Shown here piece by piece: positions 28,966-37,784 of a stretch of DNA of 64,000 nucleotides. The notes beneath the pieces were generated by a model. The model was not told the origin of the DNA. It saw only the letters and a list, made by a program, of their open reading frames with translations, and did not search any database. Source of the DNA: Saliphagus infecundisoli. GTDB taxonomy: Archaea; Halobacteriota; Halobacteria; Halobacteriales; Natrialbaceae. Position 1 is the first letter of the stretch; every line of letters begins with the position of its first letter. The position numbers were made by a program, and so were the translations under genes. Location of the stretch: assembly GCF_020177375.1 (NCBI RefSeq), contig NZ_JAIWHV010000012.1, positions 1 through 64,000 of the forward strand, given 5' to 3'.

Positions 28966-30147
28966 TCACCGCTCGCCCGAGAGCACCGAGAACAGTTCTT
29001 CCTCGAGGTCCGCCTTGCTCATCCCATCGCCGCCCGCGCCCCGCATGTGTTCGACCGGGAGCTGACCGCCGCCCATCCGGGCGTGGCCCCCGGCGTTGGC
29101 CATCGGGACGTCGCCGACGGCGTGTCGAAGGCTCTCGCCCATGTGGACCCGGTCGTCCCGGGAGCGCCCCGAGAGGTGGAGCGTGCCGTCGGTCTCCCCG
29201 AAGACGACGACCGCCGTCACTCCCTCCAGGTGCATCAACTCGTCTGCGGCCTGTGGGATCGCGTCGACGTTGTCGATCCGGCCGACGTCACAGACCGCAA
29301 ACGAGCCCTCGACGCGTTTCCCGGTGATCGCCTCGGCTTTGGTCTGCAGGACGTCGTCGCTGACCTGAGGGTTCGCGACCCGATCGAGGAGGTCCTCGTC
29401 GATCCCCGGAAAGAGGTAGGCGCTGGCGGCGAACTCGGCCTCCGAACAACCCGTCGTGAGGTGGTTCGTGTCCGACTGGATGCCGTAGACGAGCCCGGTC
29501 GCGATCTCGGGGGAGACGACGATCCCCTCCTCGTCGCTCCCGGCGCCGACCGTCGCCCCCAGGTCCTCCAAGTACTCGGCGACGATCGTCGACGTCGCGC
29601 CGTAGCCCGTCCGGACGTCCGTAAAGCGGGTCCCCGTCCCGTTTCCGGGGTGGTGGTCGACGACCGCGACGGGCTCGACCAGCTCCGAGCCGGTAAAGCC
29701 GCGGGGCGTGTTGTGATCGACGAGCACGATCGCGTCGCTCGCGAGCTCGGTTGCGGCCTCGAGCTGGCCGAGCTCGAGGCCGAGCACCGTCCGGAACGCG
29801 CGGTTCTCCTGGTGGCGGATCTCGCCGGGGTACTGGAGGGTCGCCTCGGCGCCGACCGACTCGGCGATCGCCCCGACCCCCATCGCCGCGCCCATCGCGT
29901 CCGGGTCCGGGTTCGGATGGAGCAACACCGTCACCTCCTCGTACTCCTCTAAGACCTCCCGGAGCCGGACGGCAGGAGGACGTCGTACCCACCGGAGGAG
30001 CCACCAGAGCCCGACGACCGTGGCGGCCAGCCCGACGACGAGGACGAGCGAGAGCGGGTCGACCGGTCCGACCGCCCCCTCGGCCGCGTCGTCGCCGGCC
30101 GCGAGCGCGTCCCTACCGACGGCGAGCGGGACGGCTCGAACGCTCAT
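28966..30147 (-). CDS. membrane-anchored DHH/DHHA1 phosphoesterase
   Basis: The 393-residue protein has one N-terminal helix ([21 protein letters not shown], about 29-50), then a DHH domain with [24 protein letters not shown] and VVDHHPGN, and a DHHA1 domain with [14 protein letters not shown] near the end. These are nanoRNase/c-di-AMP phosphodiesterase-like features. The start at 30147 is preferred because MSVRAVPL begins the mature frame. It could degrade pAp, nanoRNA or cyclic dinucleotides at the membrane; not distinguishable here. Confidence 0.85.
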   Translation of the reverse strand: MSVRAVPLAVGRDALAAGDDAAEGAVGPVDPLSLVLVVGLAATVVGLWWLLRWVRRPPAVRLREVLEEYEEVTVLLHPNPDPDAMGAAMGVGAIAESVGAEATLQYPGEIRHQENRAFRTVLGLELGQLEAATELASDAIVLVDHNTPRGFTGSELVEPVAVVDHHPGNGTGTRFTDVRTGYGATSTIVAEYLEDLGATVGAGSDEEGIVVSPEIATGLVYGIQSDTNHLTTGCSEAEFAASAYLFPGIDEDLLDRVANPQVSDDVLQTKAEAITGKRVEGSFAVCDVGRIDNVDAIPQAADELMHLEGVTAVVVFGETDGTLHLSGRSRDDRVHMGESLRHAVGDVPMANAGGHARMGGGQLPVEHMRGAGGDGMSKADLEEELFSVLSGER

Positions 30148-30310
30148 GGCCCACACTCAGACGCGACCGGCAAGAAGGTTCCCCCTCAGGTGCTTGCTAT
30201 GTACGGTTACCGGTGTCCCGTTCCGGGAAATTAGAACGTTCCGGAGCCGCCGGCTGCGGGCGACCCGGGCTTTCGTAGGGCTTTTGCTCGGTACCGAGAA
30301 ACGGGGCGGT

Positions 30311-31012
30311 ATGACTGCACCCTGGGACGACTGGAACCACGTCCTGAAGCTAGACCCCGACAAGGAGCTTCCGGACGGGGTCACCTATGGCGACCTCTGT
30401 GCGACGGGGACCGACGCGATCGAGATCGGCGGCACGACGGGGATGACCGAGGAGAACATGTCCGCCGTGATCCGGGCGTGTGCGGAACACGACGTTCCCC
30501 TCTACCAGGAGCCTTCGAACCCGAGCGTCGTCGTCGAGGAGGAGGCCCTAGACGGCTACCTCGTCCCGACGGTGTTCAACGCCGGCTCGCCCTTTTGGAT
30601 CACCGGCGCCCACAAGGAGTGGATCCGTCTCGAGGGCGACCTCGAGTGGGACCGGACCTGGACGGAGGCCTACATCGTGATGAACCCCGCGGCCGACGTC
30701 GCAGAACTCACCGAGGCCGACTGTGACCTCTCGGCCGACGACGTCGCCGCCTACGCGACCGTCGCTGAGCGGATGTTCGGCCAGGAGATCGTCTACCTCG
30801 AGTATTCGGGCACCTACGGCGACGAGGAGGTCGTCGCGGCCGCCGGCGACGCCGTCTCCGACTCCGCCCTCTTCTACGGCGGCGGCATCCACGACTACGA
30901 CTCGGCCCACCGGATGGCCGCTCACGCCGACGTGATCGTCGTCGGCAACCTGGCCCACGACCGCGGGGTCGAGGCCGTCCGCGAGACCGTCGAGGCCGCG
31001 AACGAGGCGTGA
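30311..31012 (+). CDS. phosphoglycerol geranylgeranyltransferase (GGGP synthase)
   Basis: The 233-residue TIM-barrel enzyme forms the first ether bond of archaeal lipids from glycerol-1-phosphate and geranylgeranyl diphosphate. Family segments [45 protein letters not shown] and [18 protein letters not shown] are present. The ATG at 30311 matches the family start. TATA region unclear. Confidence 0.9.
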   Translation: MTAPWDDWNHVLKLDPDKELPDGVTYGDLCATGTDAIEIGGTTGMTEENMSAVIRACAEHDVPLYQEPSNPSVVVEEEALDGYLVPTVFNAGSPFWITGAHKEWIRLEGDLEWDRTWTEAYIVMNPAADVAELTEADCDLSADDVAAYATVAERMFGQEIVYLEYSGTYGDEEVVAAAGDAVSDSALFYGGGIHDYDSAHRMAAHADVIVVGNLAHDRGVEAVRETVEAANEA

Positions 31013-31242
31013 TATCGCCGGCAAACACTCCGTATCGATTTCGACACCCTGGGGCTATCCGGAGACTGGCCATGGTTAGTCCCGCTCCCGGCTTTTTCTA
31101 GACAGTAGTTTTACATGAATTACTGCCAAGCCCCTTCGCCAGTGATCCACGACCAATTAGGTCAGTAGAGGGTGAAGAAGAGATTATGAGGGTGTGTGAG
31201 TAACTCCCAGTATGGACGACGAATCGAGGTAGTCGACCACTG

Positions 31243-31278
31243 GAGATGACGTCCAACGAGGAGATGACGTCCAACGAG
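31243..31278 (+). repeat. 18-bp tandem duplication inside the broken gene
   Basis: Two perfect adjacent copies of the 18-mer GAGATGACGTCCAACGAG (31243-31260 and 31261-31278). It adds six residues (a second DDVQRG) in the former reading frame, so the duplication itself keeps the frame. Confidence 0.9.
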
Positions 31279-31532
31279 GGGTCAACACGTATCTCCGGAC
31301 TGCGAGTCCACCGCCGGCGGACGTCTTAGAGATGGAGTTCGTCTACGAGGCGCTCGCGCATCCGAGACGACGGTACGTCTGCTACTCGCTTCTCTCCAGT
31401 TCTCGGTGGACGCTCACCGAACTGGCGACGAAGCTCGTCGCGTGGGAACGGGATATCCCCGAGGGAGACGTCACCGAGTCCAGCCGCGACGACATGTACC
31501 TCTCGCTGTACCATGCTCACATCCCGAAGTTG

Positions 31533-31542
31533 GCCGAATTAG
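31533..31542 (+). repeat. target-site duplication, left copy
   Basis: GCCGAATTAG occurs here and again at 33172-33181, directly bordering the IS. A 10-bp duplication is in the range known for ISH8-like IS4 elements. Confidence 0.9.
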
Positions 31543-33171
31543 CATCCGTTCTAGTTTAGCGCATTGAGGCACCCAGAGACGCCGAACTAGAATCGTCAGT
31601 AACTAGGAAAGTGAGAATCCGGTAGAGAGTGTGTACACCCTACCGGATTCAGTAGTTGTGAACCGTATTCAAAGAGCGTTTCCATCTGATGAGTTGCGCG
31701 AGCGGGCTCGCGCAACGAATCTCATCCAGCGAGAGCGGAAACTTGACGTCGTCGCGTTGTTTTACACGCTTTCTCTCGGCTTTGCTGCCGGTTCTGATCG
31801 ATCCATTCAGGCGTTTCTCGAACGCTACGTCGAGATGTCTGACTGTGACAAACTCGCCTATGCGACCTTCCACGGCTGGTTCGAACCAGGGTTCGTTGCA
31901 CTCCTTCGAGAGATTCTCGATGACGCTATCGAGAATCTCGACACGGGCCAAACCGAGCTTACTGGACGTCTCGAACGATTTCGAGACGTCCTGATCGTCG
32001 ACGCCACGATCATCTCGCTCTATCAAGACGCCAGAGACGTCTACGCACTCGATGACGACCGAGCCGGTGCGAAACTCCATATCACCGAATCGCTCTCGAC
32101 TGGGCTTCCGACGCGATTCCAGACAACCGACGCGAGCACCCATGAACGGAGCCAGCTACCCACCGGCAAGTGGGTAGCTGGCGCTCTCATCCTGTTCGAT
32201 CTTGGCTACTACGATTTCTGGCTGTTCGACCGCATTGACGCCAATGACGGCTGGTTCGTCTCTCGCGTCAAAGAAAACGCGAACTTTGAGATCGTCGAGG
32301 AACTGCGCACATGGCGAGGAAACAGTATCCCGCTGGAGGGGCGGTCGCTGCAGGACGTCCTCGACGACCTGCAGCGACAGGAAATCGACGTACGGATCAC
32401 CCTCTCGTTCAATCGCAAACGAGGGTCGGGCGTCAGCACGACCCGAACCTTCCGATTGGTCGGCGTTCGCAACGATGACAGCGACGAGTACCATCTGTAC
32501 CTGACGAATCTCGACAGAGACGGCTACAGCGTGCCCGATATCGCACAGCTCTATCGGGCACGCTGGGAGATCGAACTGCTGTTCAAAGAACTCAAATCAC
32601 GGTTCGGTTTGGACGAGATCAACACGACCGACGCCTACATCATTGAGTCGCTGATCATCATGGCAGCACTCTCGCTGTTGATGAGCCGTGTTATCGTCGA
32701 CGAACTCCAGAAACTGGACGCAAAAGAGCGAGAACGCGCCGACGACGCCGCAGCGTCGTCGCCGCGCCTCTCACGACGACGCTGTTCACACGCCGTCGAA
32801 CGCCACGCGCACTTGATCCAGTTGTACGTGATGCTTGATCTGGGCTATGAGCTGCCGGATCTTGATGCGTTATTGCTGTGGTCGTCACGGGATCCAAATC
32901 CACACCGTCCAAGGTTACGTGAACAGGTGGAGTCAGGCGAGTTCTGGTAAGGAACTCGCCTGACGAGACGGGCTGGATCGCCCGGCCTGATCAGCGATGG
33001 CTCTGGAACGGCGGCGCACTCGCAGTCGTGAGTGCGCCGCCTTTGACGGGAGAAATGGTCGAACATCAGCTGGTCTGCGGGAACAGCAGTTCCCTCGGTG
33101 TGATTGCGGTCAGACTCGTCGCAATTTCGGCGGAATTCCCGTCTCAGTCAGTCACTAAACTAGAACGGATG
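31543..33171 (+). mobile_element. complete IS4-family insertion sequence (ISH8-like)
   Basis: The element is 1629 bp. Both ends read CATCCGTTCTAGTTTAG as 17-bp perfect inverted repeats. It is flanked by the 10-bp duplication GCCGAATTAG, so boundaries are exact. It holds one transposase gene. It is inserted in sense orientation in the DUF7344 gene. Because the duplication is intact and the transposase is full length, the insertion looks recent. Confidence 0.92.
31631..32950 (+). CDS. IS4-family transposase (ISH8-like)
   Basis: The 439-residue DDE enzyme starts with GTG. Catalytic residues lie in VLIVDATIISLYQ (first Asp), LILFDLGYYDFWLF (second Asp) and YRARWEIELLFKELKSRFGLDEI, the Y-x2-R-x3-E-x6-K signature of IS4. 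A His/Arg-rich loop (SSPRLSRRRCSHAVERH) precedes the C-terminus. No frameshift or stop is visible. The inverted repeats and target duplication show a functional copy at insertion time. Confidence 0.92.
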   Translation: MYTLPDSVVVNRIQRAFPSDELRERARATNLIQRERKLDVVALFYTLSLGFAAGSDRSIQAFLERYVEMSDCDKLAYATFHGWFEPGFVALLREILDDAIENLDTGQTELTGRLERFRDVLIVDATIISLYQDARDVYALDDDRAGAKLHITESLSTGLPTRFQTTDASTHERSQLPTGKWVAGALILFDLGYYDFWLFDRIDANDGWFVSRVKENANFEIVEELRTWRGNSIPLEGRSLQDVLDDLQRQEIDVRITLSFNRKRGSGVSTTRTFRLVGVRNDDSDEYHLYLTNLDRDGYSVPDIAQLYRARWEIELLFKELKSRFGLDEINTTDAYIIESLIIMAALSLLMSRVIVDELQKLDAKERERADDAAASSPRLSRRRCSHAVERHAHLIQLYVMLDLGYELPDLDALLLWSSRDPNPHRPRLREQVESGEFW

Positions 33172-33181
33172 GCCGAATTAG
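33172..33181 (+). repeat. target-site duplication, right copy
   Basis: GCCGAATTAG, second copy. The broken gene resumes here as LDIITFDAGEEE. Confidence 0.9.
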
Positions 33182-33333
33182 ATATCATTACGTTCGATGC
33201 TGGCGAGGAGGAGATCATCGTCGCGGACACGAACGCCCCGCAGGTGCTCGCGGCCCTGGAAGGCGCCGGGGCGAGCCTCGACGCAGCCCAGGAAACACAC
33301 GCGCGAAGCGAGTACGACGGAGAGTGATCATTG

Positions 33334-33756
33334 ATGGATGAGAACCGAGCGAATTCAAATCCCTCAACCGAAACCGACGAGAACCGCACGGAGAGAGCGT
33401 CTTCCAGTGACAAGGCCGATACAGCGGGGCGAAAAAACGTGCCAAATGAAGGCTGGGGATTCATCACGCAAGCTCACTACGACCCCGACGACTCCCGCGA
33501 TCTGACCACAGTGATCGTTCGTGCCGTCGCCGAAGCCGAGGACGTCCCACCCACCGAGATCAAGAATCCGCCGCTCTACGAGGTCGTCGACATAGCGGGC
33601 ATCGACGACGCCTTGTTCGGACGTCCCGAGGCCCACCAGTCCGGTATGGGTTCGACAGTCGAGTTTCGGTATAACGGCTACAAAGTCAGCGTCGAGGCGG
33701 ACGGTTGGGTCACGGTCTCCGACCGGTCCAGGGACTCGAACGCTGACGGCGGGTAA
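33334..33756 (+). CDS. HalOD1 output-domain protein
   Basis: The 140-residue protein starts MDENRANSN with an acidic disordered N-terminus of about 45 residues. The HalOD1 domain follows: TTVIVRAVAEAEDVPPTEIKNPPLYEVVDIAGIDDALF, then VEFRYNGYKVSVEADGWVTV. It lies 7 bases after the DUF7344 pseudogene and would share its transcript. With the IS upstream, its expression now depends on read-through or an IS-internal promoter. Confidence 0.75.
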   Translation: MDENRANSNPSTETDENRTERASSSDKADTAGRKNVPNEGWGFITQAHYDPDDSRDLTTVIVRAVAEAEDVPPTEIKNPPLYEVVDIAGIDDALFGRPEAHQSGMGSTVEFRYNGYKVSVEADGWVTVSDRSRDSNADGG

Positions 33757-33918
33757 CAACACTGAGAATAGCGTCGATCTTCCACGTACCCCCTTCTCTT
33801 CAGCAGGATTCTCTCGACATCGCTATTAGTCGATGGAGGTGAGTACGGTAGGTGTGCACATAGAGTCAAAACATTCCGAAAAGTACGGCGCGTATACCAA
33901 GCCACAGACTCCAAACGA

Positions 33919-34881
33919 TTACTCCGAACTCGAGTCCATCGCCGGCACCGGAACGCTCGTGACCGCGCTCTCGACGACCGCCCGCTTCTCGACGCCGCGG
34001 ACGTCGGCCTCCGTCGTCAGCACGATCCGGTGATCGAGGACGGGATGGACCACCCGCCGGACGTCCTCGGGGGCGACGTACTCCCGGCCGGCGAGGGCCG
34101 CCCGCGCACGGGACGCCTCGAACAGCCGCTGGATCCCCCGCGGGGAGACGCCGACCTCGACGCGGCCGTCCTCGCGGGTCTCTCTGCAGACGTCGACGAC
34201 GTACTCCCGGATCGCCTCGTCCACTCGAACCGTCTCGGGGACCTCCTGGAGCGCGAGGACGGTCTCCCGGTCGGCGACCGCCTCCACTTCGGGGACGCGG
34301 CTCCGGCGCTCGGCGCGCCGGTCGAGCAACTCGAGTTCGCCCGCCCGATCGGGGTAGCCCAGGCTCGTCTTGACCATGAACCGGTCGATCTGGGCCTCCG
34401 GCAGCGGGAACGTGCCCTCCTGTTCGATCGGGTTCTGGGTCGCGATCACGAAGAACGGCTCGGGAAGCTGGCGGGTCTCGCCGGCGACCGACACCTGCTT
34501 CTCGCCCATCGCCTCGAGCAGGGCGGCCTGGGTCTTGGGAGGCGCCCGGTTGATCTCGTCGGCGAGCACCACGTTCGCGAAGACCGGCCCCTCGTTGAAC
34601 TCGAAGGTGCCCCGGCCCTCGTCGTAGACATGGGTCCCGGTGACGTCGTTGGGAAGCAGGTCGGGGGTGAACTGGATCCGGGTGAACTCGAGGTCGAGCG
34701 CGGCGGCGATCGTTCGGGCAGTGAGGGTCTTTCCGGTTCCCGGCACGTCCTCTAGGAGTACGTGGCCCTGGCCGACGATCGCGGTGAGGATCGTCTCGAG
34801 GCGCTCGTCCTCGCCGACGACGGCCGTCGCGGCCTCCGCGAGGACCGCCCGGCAGGTCGCGGCGGCGTCGGTGACGTCCAT
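33919..34881 (-). CDS. MoxR-type AAA+ ATPase
   Basis: The 320-residue AAA+ protein has Walker A LLEDVPGTGKT, Walker B NVVLADEINR, the MoxR segment KTQAALLEAMGEKQV, sensor region FFVIATQNPIEQEGTFPLPEAQIDRF and a C-terminal lid with ISPRGIQ-like VSPRGIQRLFEASRA. MoxR proteins act as chaperones for VWA/DUF58 partners. Here none follows: the gene ends against a convergent region. Starts at MDVTDAAATC. Confidence 0.9.
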   Translation of the reverse strand: MDVTDAAATCRAVLAEAATAVVGEDERLETILTAIVGQGHVLLEDVPGTGKTLTARTIAAALDLEFTRIQFTPDLLPNDVTGTHVYDEGRGTFEFNEGPVFANVVLADEINRAPPKTQAALLEAMGEKQVSVAGETRQLPEPFFVIATQNPIEQEGTFPLPEAQIDRFMVKTSLGYPDRAGELELLDRRAERRSRVPEVEAVADRETVLALQEVPETVRVDEAIREYVVDVCRETREDGRVEVGVSPRGIQRLFEASRARAALAGREYVAPEDVRRVVHPVLDHRIVLTTEADVRGVEKRAVVESAVTSVPVPAMDSSSE

Positions 34882-34962
34882 ACCCCGCATCCGGCGGCGA
34901 GGTGGTTATAGGTTCGGCTCCGCGCCCGAGGCTATATGGTTCGGGGCGGGCGAGGGTCGGTC

Positions 34963-35418
34963 ATGGACTCCCAGGACGGCGGGGACCTCCTCGCGGGTTT
35001 CGACCCGGCCGAGCACGTCCTCACCGCCCGCCAGGCCCAGGTGCTCGCGCTCCGGGCCGAGGGCTATTCGCAGGCCGAGGTCGCGGATCGGATCGGGACC
35101 TCGCGGGCGAACGTCGCCTCGATCGAGGGCAGCGCCCGCGATAACGTCGCGAAAGCGAGGGAGACCGTCACCTTCGCCGAGACGCTCGCCGCGCCGGTCC
35201 GGGTGACGGTCCCGTCGGGAACCGACCTCTATGACGTTCCCGACCGGGTGTACGACGCCTGCGACGAGGCGGACCTGACGGTCGCCCACGCCGCCCCCGA
35301 GCTGCTGAAGCTGATCCACGACGCCGCGGGCGGGGCGGTCGCCGACCGCGAGGTTCGGACGCCGATCGTCGTCGGCGTTGGCGAGGACGGCTCGGTGCGC
35401 GTGCGACGCTCGGGATGA
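34963..35418 (+). CDS. Tfx-family DNA-binding protein
   Basis: The 151-residue protein has an N-terminal helix-turn-helix: FDPAEHVLTARQAQVLALRAEGYSQAEVADRIGTSRANVASIEGSARDNVAKARET in outline, identical in layout to archaeal Tfx, and a C-terminal domain with DLYDVPDRVYDACDEADL. Tfx of Methanothermobacter binds downstream of the fmd operon promoter. Target here unknown. Divergent from the MoxR gene. Confidence 0.85.
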   Translation: MDSQDGGDLLAGFDPAEHVLTARQAQVLALRAEGYSQAEVADRIGTSRANVASIEGSARDNVAKARETVTFAETLAAPVRVTVPSGTDLYDVPDRVYDACDEADLTVAHAAPELLKLIHDAAGGAVADREVRTPIVVGVGEDGSVRVRRSG

Positions 35419-35565
35419 GCACGAACTCGGGGGCGATCGAACCAACGGCCCCCACGCGGCCGGCACTTGCCGGCTTCGCCTCCCTCGTTCGGTGTGACGT
35501 ATCTTATCATACGGAGATAAATACAGCAGACTTAACAGTCGGTGTCGGATCGACAGACGTGCAAC

Positions 35566-36102
35566 ATGACCGACTCGGATCTCTCGCGACGACGGTTCGT
35601 ACTGCTGTCGAGTACCGCTGCTGCGGTCGGGCTGGCCGGCTGTAGCGACAACGGCGGGAACGGTGGCAACGGGAACGGCGATGCCGAGGAGAACGACACG
35701 GAAAACGAGACGGACACCGAGGAGGAAGAAACCGAGTCCGAGATGGACAACGAGAGCGACGGTCTCGGCGACGACAACGAATCCGGCATGGACAACGAGT
35801 CCGGTATGGGCGAAGACAACGAATCCGGCATGGACAACGAGTCCGGTATGGGCGAAGACAACGAGTCCGGCATGGGCAACGAGTCCGAGATGGACAACGA
35901 GAGCGACGGTCTCGGCGACGACAACGAGTCCGGTATGGGCGAAGACAACGGGTCCGAGATGGACAACGAGTCCGAGATGGACAACGAGTCCGAGATGGAC
36001 AACGAGAGCGACGGTCTCGGCGACGACAACGACACCGGCATGAACGAGACCGAGGACAACGAGAGCGGCGGCCTCGGCGAGGACAACGACTCCGACGAGT
36101 AA
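35566..36102 (+). CDS. Tat lipoprotein with tandem DNESG repeats
   Basis: The 178-residue protein has a Tat signal SRRRFVLL and lipobox GLAGC (Cys26 region). Everything after is a stalk of tandem units such as MDNESGMGEDNESG and MDNESDGLGDDNESG, about 19 N-x-S/T sequons in about 150 residues. No folded domain follows. It should be tethered outside the membrane as a highly acidic, possibly heavily N-glycosylated thread. Upstream GGAGATAAATA (about 35511) may be its TATA region. Repeat number is likely to vary between strains. Confidence 0.8.
   Translation: MTDSDLSRRRFVLLSSTAAAVGLAGCSDNGGNGGNGNGDAEENDTENETDTEEEETESEMDNESDGLGDDNESGMDNESGMGEDNESGMDNESGMGEDNESGMGNESEMDNESDGLGDDNESGMGEDNGSEMDNESEMDNESEMDNESDGLGDDNDTGMNETEDNESGGLGEDNDSDE
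35752..36020 (+). repeat. minisatellite-like coding repeats
   Basis: Units of GACAACGAGTCCGG/GATGG type repeat in phase with codons, including two near-identical 54-57 base blocks (for example 35780-35830 versus 35830-35880). They encode the DNES sequon array of the lipoprotein. Confidence 0.8.
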
Positions 36103-36187
36103 ACCGAATCGAGAACTACGTTTTCTTTCTTCAGGAGGCTGCGAGCATCGTGCGCCTATCGCCTCGAGTCGCACCCTCCTCGAGCCC

Positions 36188-37165
36188 TCACTCCAGGGGA
36201 AGCGCGACGTTCGCGAGCGTGTCGCCGGCGACGACCGTCGCCTCCCGGGTCAGCGCGTAGAGGACGCCCTCGCGGTCGGCACGGACCTCCTGGCGAACGC
36301 CGTAGTCGGTCGGGCCGTACAGCGTGCCGAGCCGGTCTCCTTCGGTAACGCGGTCGCCGACGGCGACCTCGCCGGGGACGAACAGTCCGGACTCGTCGGC
36401 CCGAACCCGGCCGAGGTGGTTTCTCGCCCGCTCGGTCCGTCCGTTCCCGACGGGGTCGCCGGGGAGAACCCCCAAGTGGCGGAGGGCGTTCCGGAGCCCG
36501 ACGAGACCGGTCTCGACGGCCGACTCCTGGACGCGGGTGTGGGAACCGAGTTCGGGCGTGATACACGGGATCCCTCGTCGAGCGGCGGTCACCCGGAGCT
36601 TCCCCGAGAAGTTCCTACGGTGCCACTCCTCGTCCGTATCCTCGTCGCCCTCGCTGTCCCCCGGCAACGGCTCGACCAGCGTCAGGTCGGTACCGAACGC
36701 CTCCGCGAGCGCGATCGACTCCCGGTCGCCCTCGGTGACCACGACGTGGGAGAGTGCGTCGGGACTCATCGTGTGGAGGTCGACGACGGCGTCGGCCGCC
36801 GAGGCGTGTTCCCAGAGAGCGGCGGCGATCCGCCCGTGGGCCGACCCCTCGCTATCGCCGGGCCAGACCCGGTTCATGTTCGGGTTCGTCTCGTCGATTC
36901 CCCGTGAGGCGGTATAGCTCGCGTGATCGAACGTGAGCGGGTCGGCGACCGGCACCGCGATCACCCGCCCGGCGATGTCCGCCTCGACCAGCTCGTCGTG
37001 AAGCCGCCGGAGGACCTCGGTGCCGTTTACCTCGCGGCCGTGCTGGGCGGCCTGGACGTAGACGGTCGGCCCCTCGCTTCCCTCGTACTCGTGGATCGAG
37101 AGCGAAACGTCACCGCCGGCGGGGAGTTCGAGGGGTGTTATCGTCCGCCGGCTGTGAGTCACCAT
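36188..37165 (-). CDS. succinylglutamate desuccinylase/aspartoacylase family deacylase
   Basis: The 325-residue M14-type zinc enzyme has VQAAQHGREVNGTEVLRRL (His-x2-Glu zinc ligands) and VVDLHTMSPD (third His), then a C-terminal beta domain with FVPGEVAVGDRVTEGDRLGTLYG resembling a lipoyl/biotinyl-like fold common in this family. Substrate cannot be told: N-acyl amino acids are typical. It starts at MVTHSRRT one base after the stop of the flavoprotein gene, so both are one operon. Confidence 0.85.
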   Translation of the reverse strand: MVTHSRRTITPLELPAGGDVSLSIHEYEGSEGPTVYVQAAQHGREVNGTEVLRRLHDELVEADIAGRVIAVPVADPLTFDHASYTASRGIDETNPNMNRVWPGDSEGSAHGRIAAALWEHASAADAVVDLHTMSPDALSHVVVTEGDRESIALAEAFGTDLTLVEPLPGDSEGDEDTDEEWHRRNFSGKLRVTAARRGIPCITPELGSHTRVQESAVETGLVGLRNALRHLGVLPGDPVGNGRTERARNHLGRVRADESGLFVPGEVAVGDRVTEGDRLGTLYGPTDYGVRQEVRADREGVLYALTREATVVAGDTLANVALPLE

Positions 37166-37166
37166 C

Positions 37167-37724
37167 TCACTCGGCGTCGTCGGGCACGTCGAAGTCGTGG
37201 AAGTGTTCACCCTTCTCCTTGCTCAGGATATCGAGGGCGGCGGCAGCACCGTCGCCCGCCGAGATGATCGCCTGCCACTCCTCGGCGCGGGCGGTCGCAC
37301 CCGTCGCGTAGGCGCCGGAGACGCTCGTCTCCATGTCGATCCCGACGTCGACCGGTCCGTCGTCGGTCGTCTCACATCCCAACTCTTCGGGCAGCGAACG
37401 TTTCGCGCCGGTCGCGAAGACGACGTAGTCGGCGTCGTGGCTCCCCTCCTCGGTCTCGACGGTAAAGCCGTCGCCATCCTCCTCCACACTGAGGACCTCC
37501 TCGCCCTGAACGCGTTCGACGCCGAAGGAGTCGACCTGCTCGCGTGCGTCCTCCATGAACGCGGAGCCGTCCTGGCTCTCGATCCCGAGGTAGTTGAACA
37601 GGTGGGCCTTGTGCATCCAGGTCTCGTCGGTGTCGAAGACCGTCGTCTCGAGGCCGTTTTTCGCCGTGAACAGCCCGGCGCTCAGTCCCGCGGGGCCGCC
37701 GCCGACGATGGCTACGTGTGCCAT
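37167..37724 (-). CDS. single-domain FAD oxidoreductase, thioredoxin-reductase-like
   Basis: The 185-residue protein starts MAHVAIVGGGPAGLSAG (FAD loop at 8-13) and keeps KAHLFNYLGIESQDG, VVFATGAKRSLPE and ISAGDGAAAALDIL, which belong to the FAD part of TrxB-like proteins. There is no NADPH domain of full length and no CxxC disulfide. It is thus not a classical thioredoxin reductase. Short haloarchaeal proteins of this type are known only by annotation. Operon with the deacylase gene. Confidence 0.8.
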   Translation of the reverse strand: MAHVAIVGGGPAGLSAGLFTAKNGLETTVFDTDETWMHKAHLFNYLGIESQDGSAFMEDAREQVDSFGVERVQGEEVLSVEEDGDGFTVETEEGSHDADYVVFATGAKRSLPEELGCETTDDGPVDVGIDMETSVSGAYATGATARAEEWQAIISAGDGAAAALDILSKEKGEHFHDFDVPDDAE

Positions 37725-37784
37725 ATCCGGAACGATGGCCCCACGGCTGATAAAGGCTATGCGCAACCACGATGGGTGCCCGTC

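Larger units (their letters stand above)
31212..33327 (+). pseudogene. DUF7344 gene, broken by a stop codon and an IS4 insertion
   Basis: Joining 31212-31542 with 33182-33327 gives one frame of 158 codons, from MDDESR through NTYLRTASPPPADVLEMEF, LAHPRRRYVCYSLL, LYHAHIPKLAE and LDIITFDAGEEEIIVADTNAP to SEYDGE. The HPRRRY and HIPKLAEL segments are typical of DUF7344 winged-helix regulators. Codon 7 is TAG (31230-31232). A start at 31332 (MEFVYEAL) could bypass it, but the IS insertion at codon 111 is decisive. The HalOD1 gene 7 bases behind would have formed a two-gene unit. Confidence 0.8.

Noticed and set aside
35752-36020. CRISPR-like spaced repeats
   Set aside because: The repeats are in phase with codons of a lipoprotein, unequal in length and without unique spacers; no cas gene is near.
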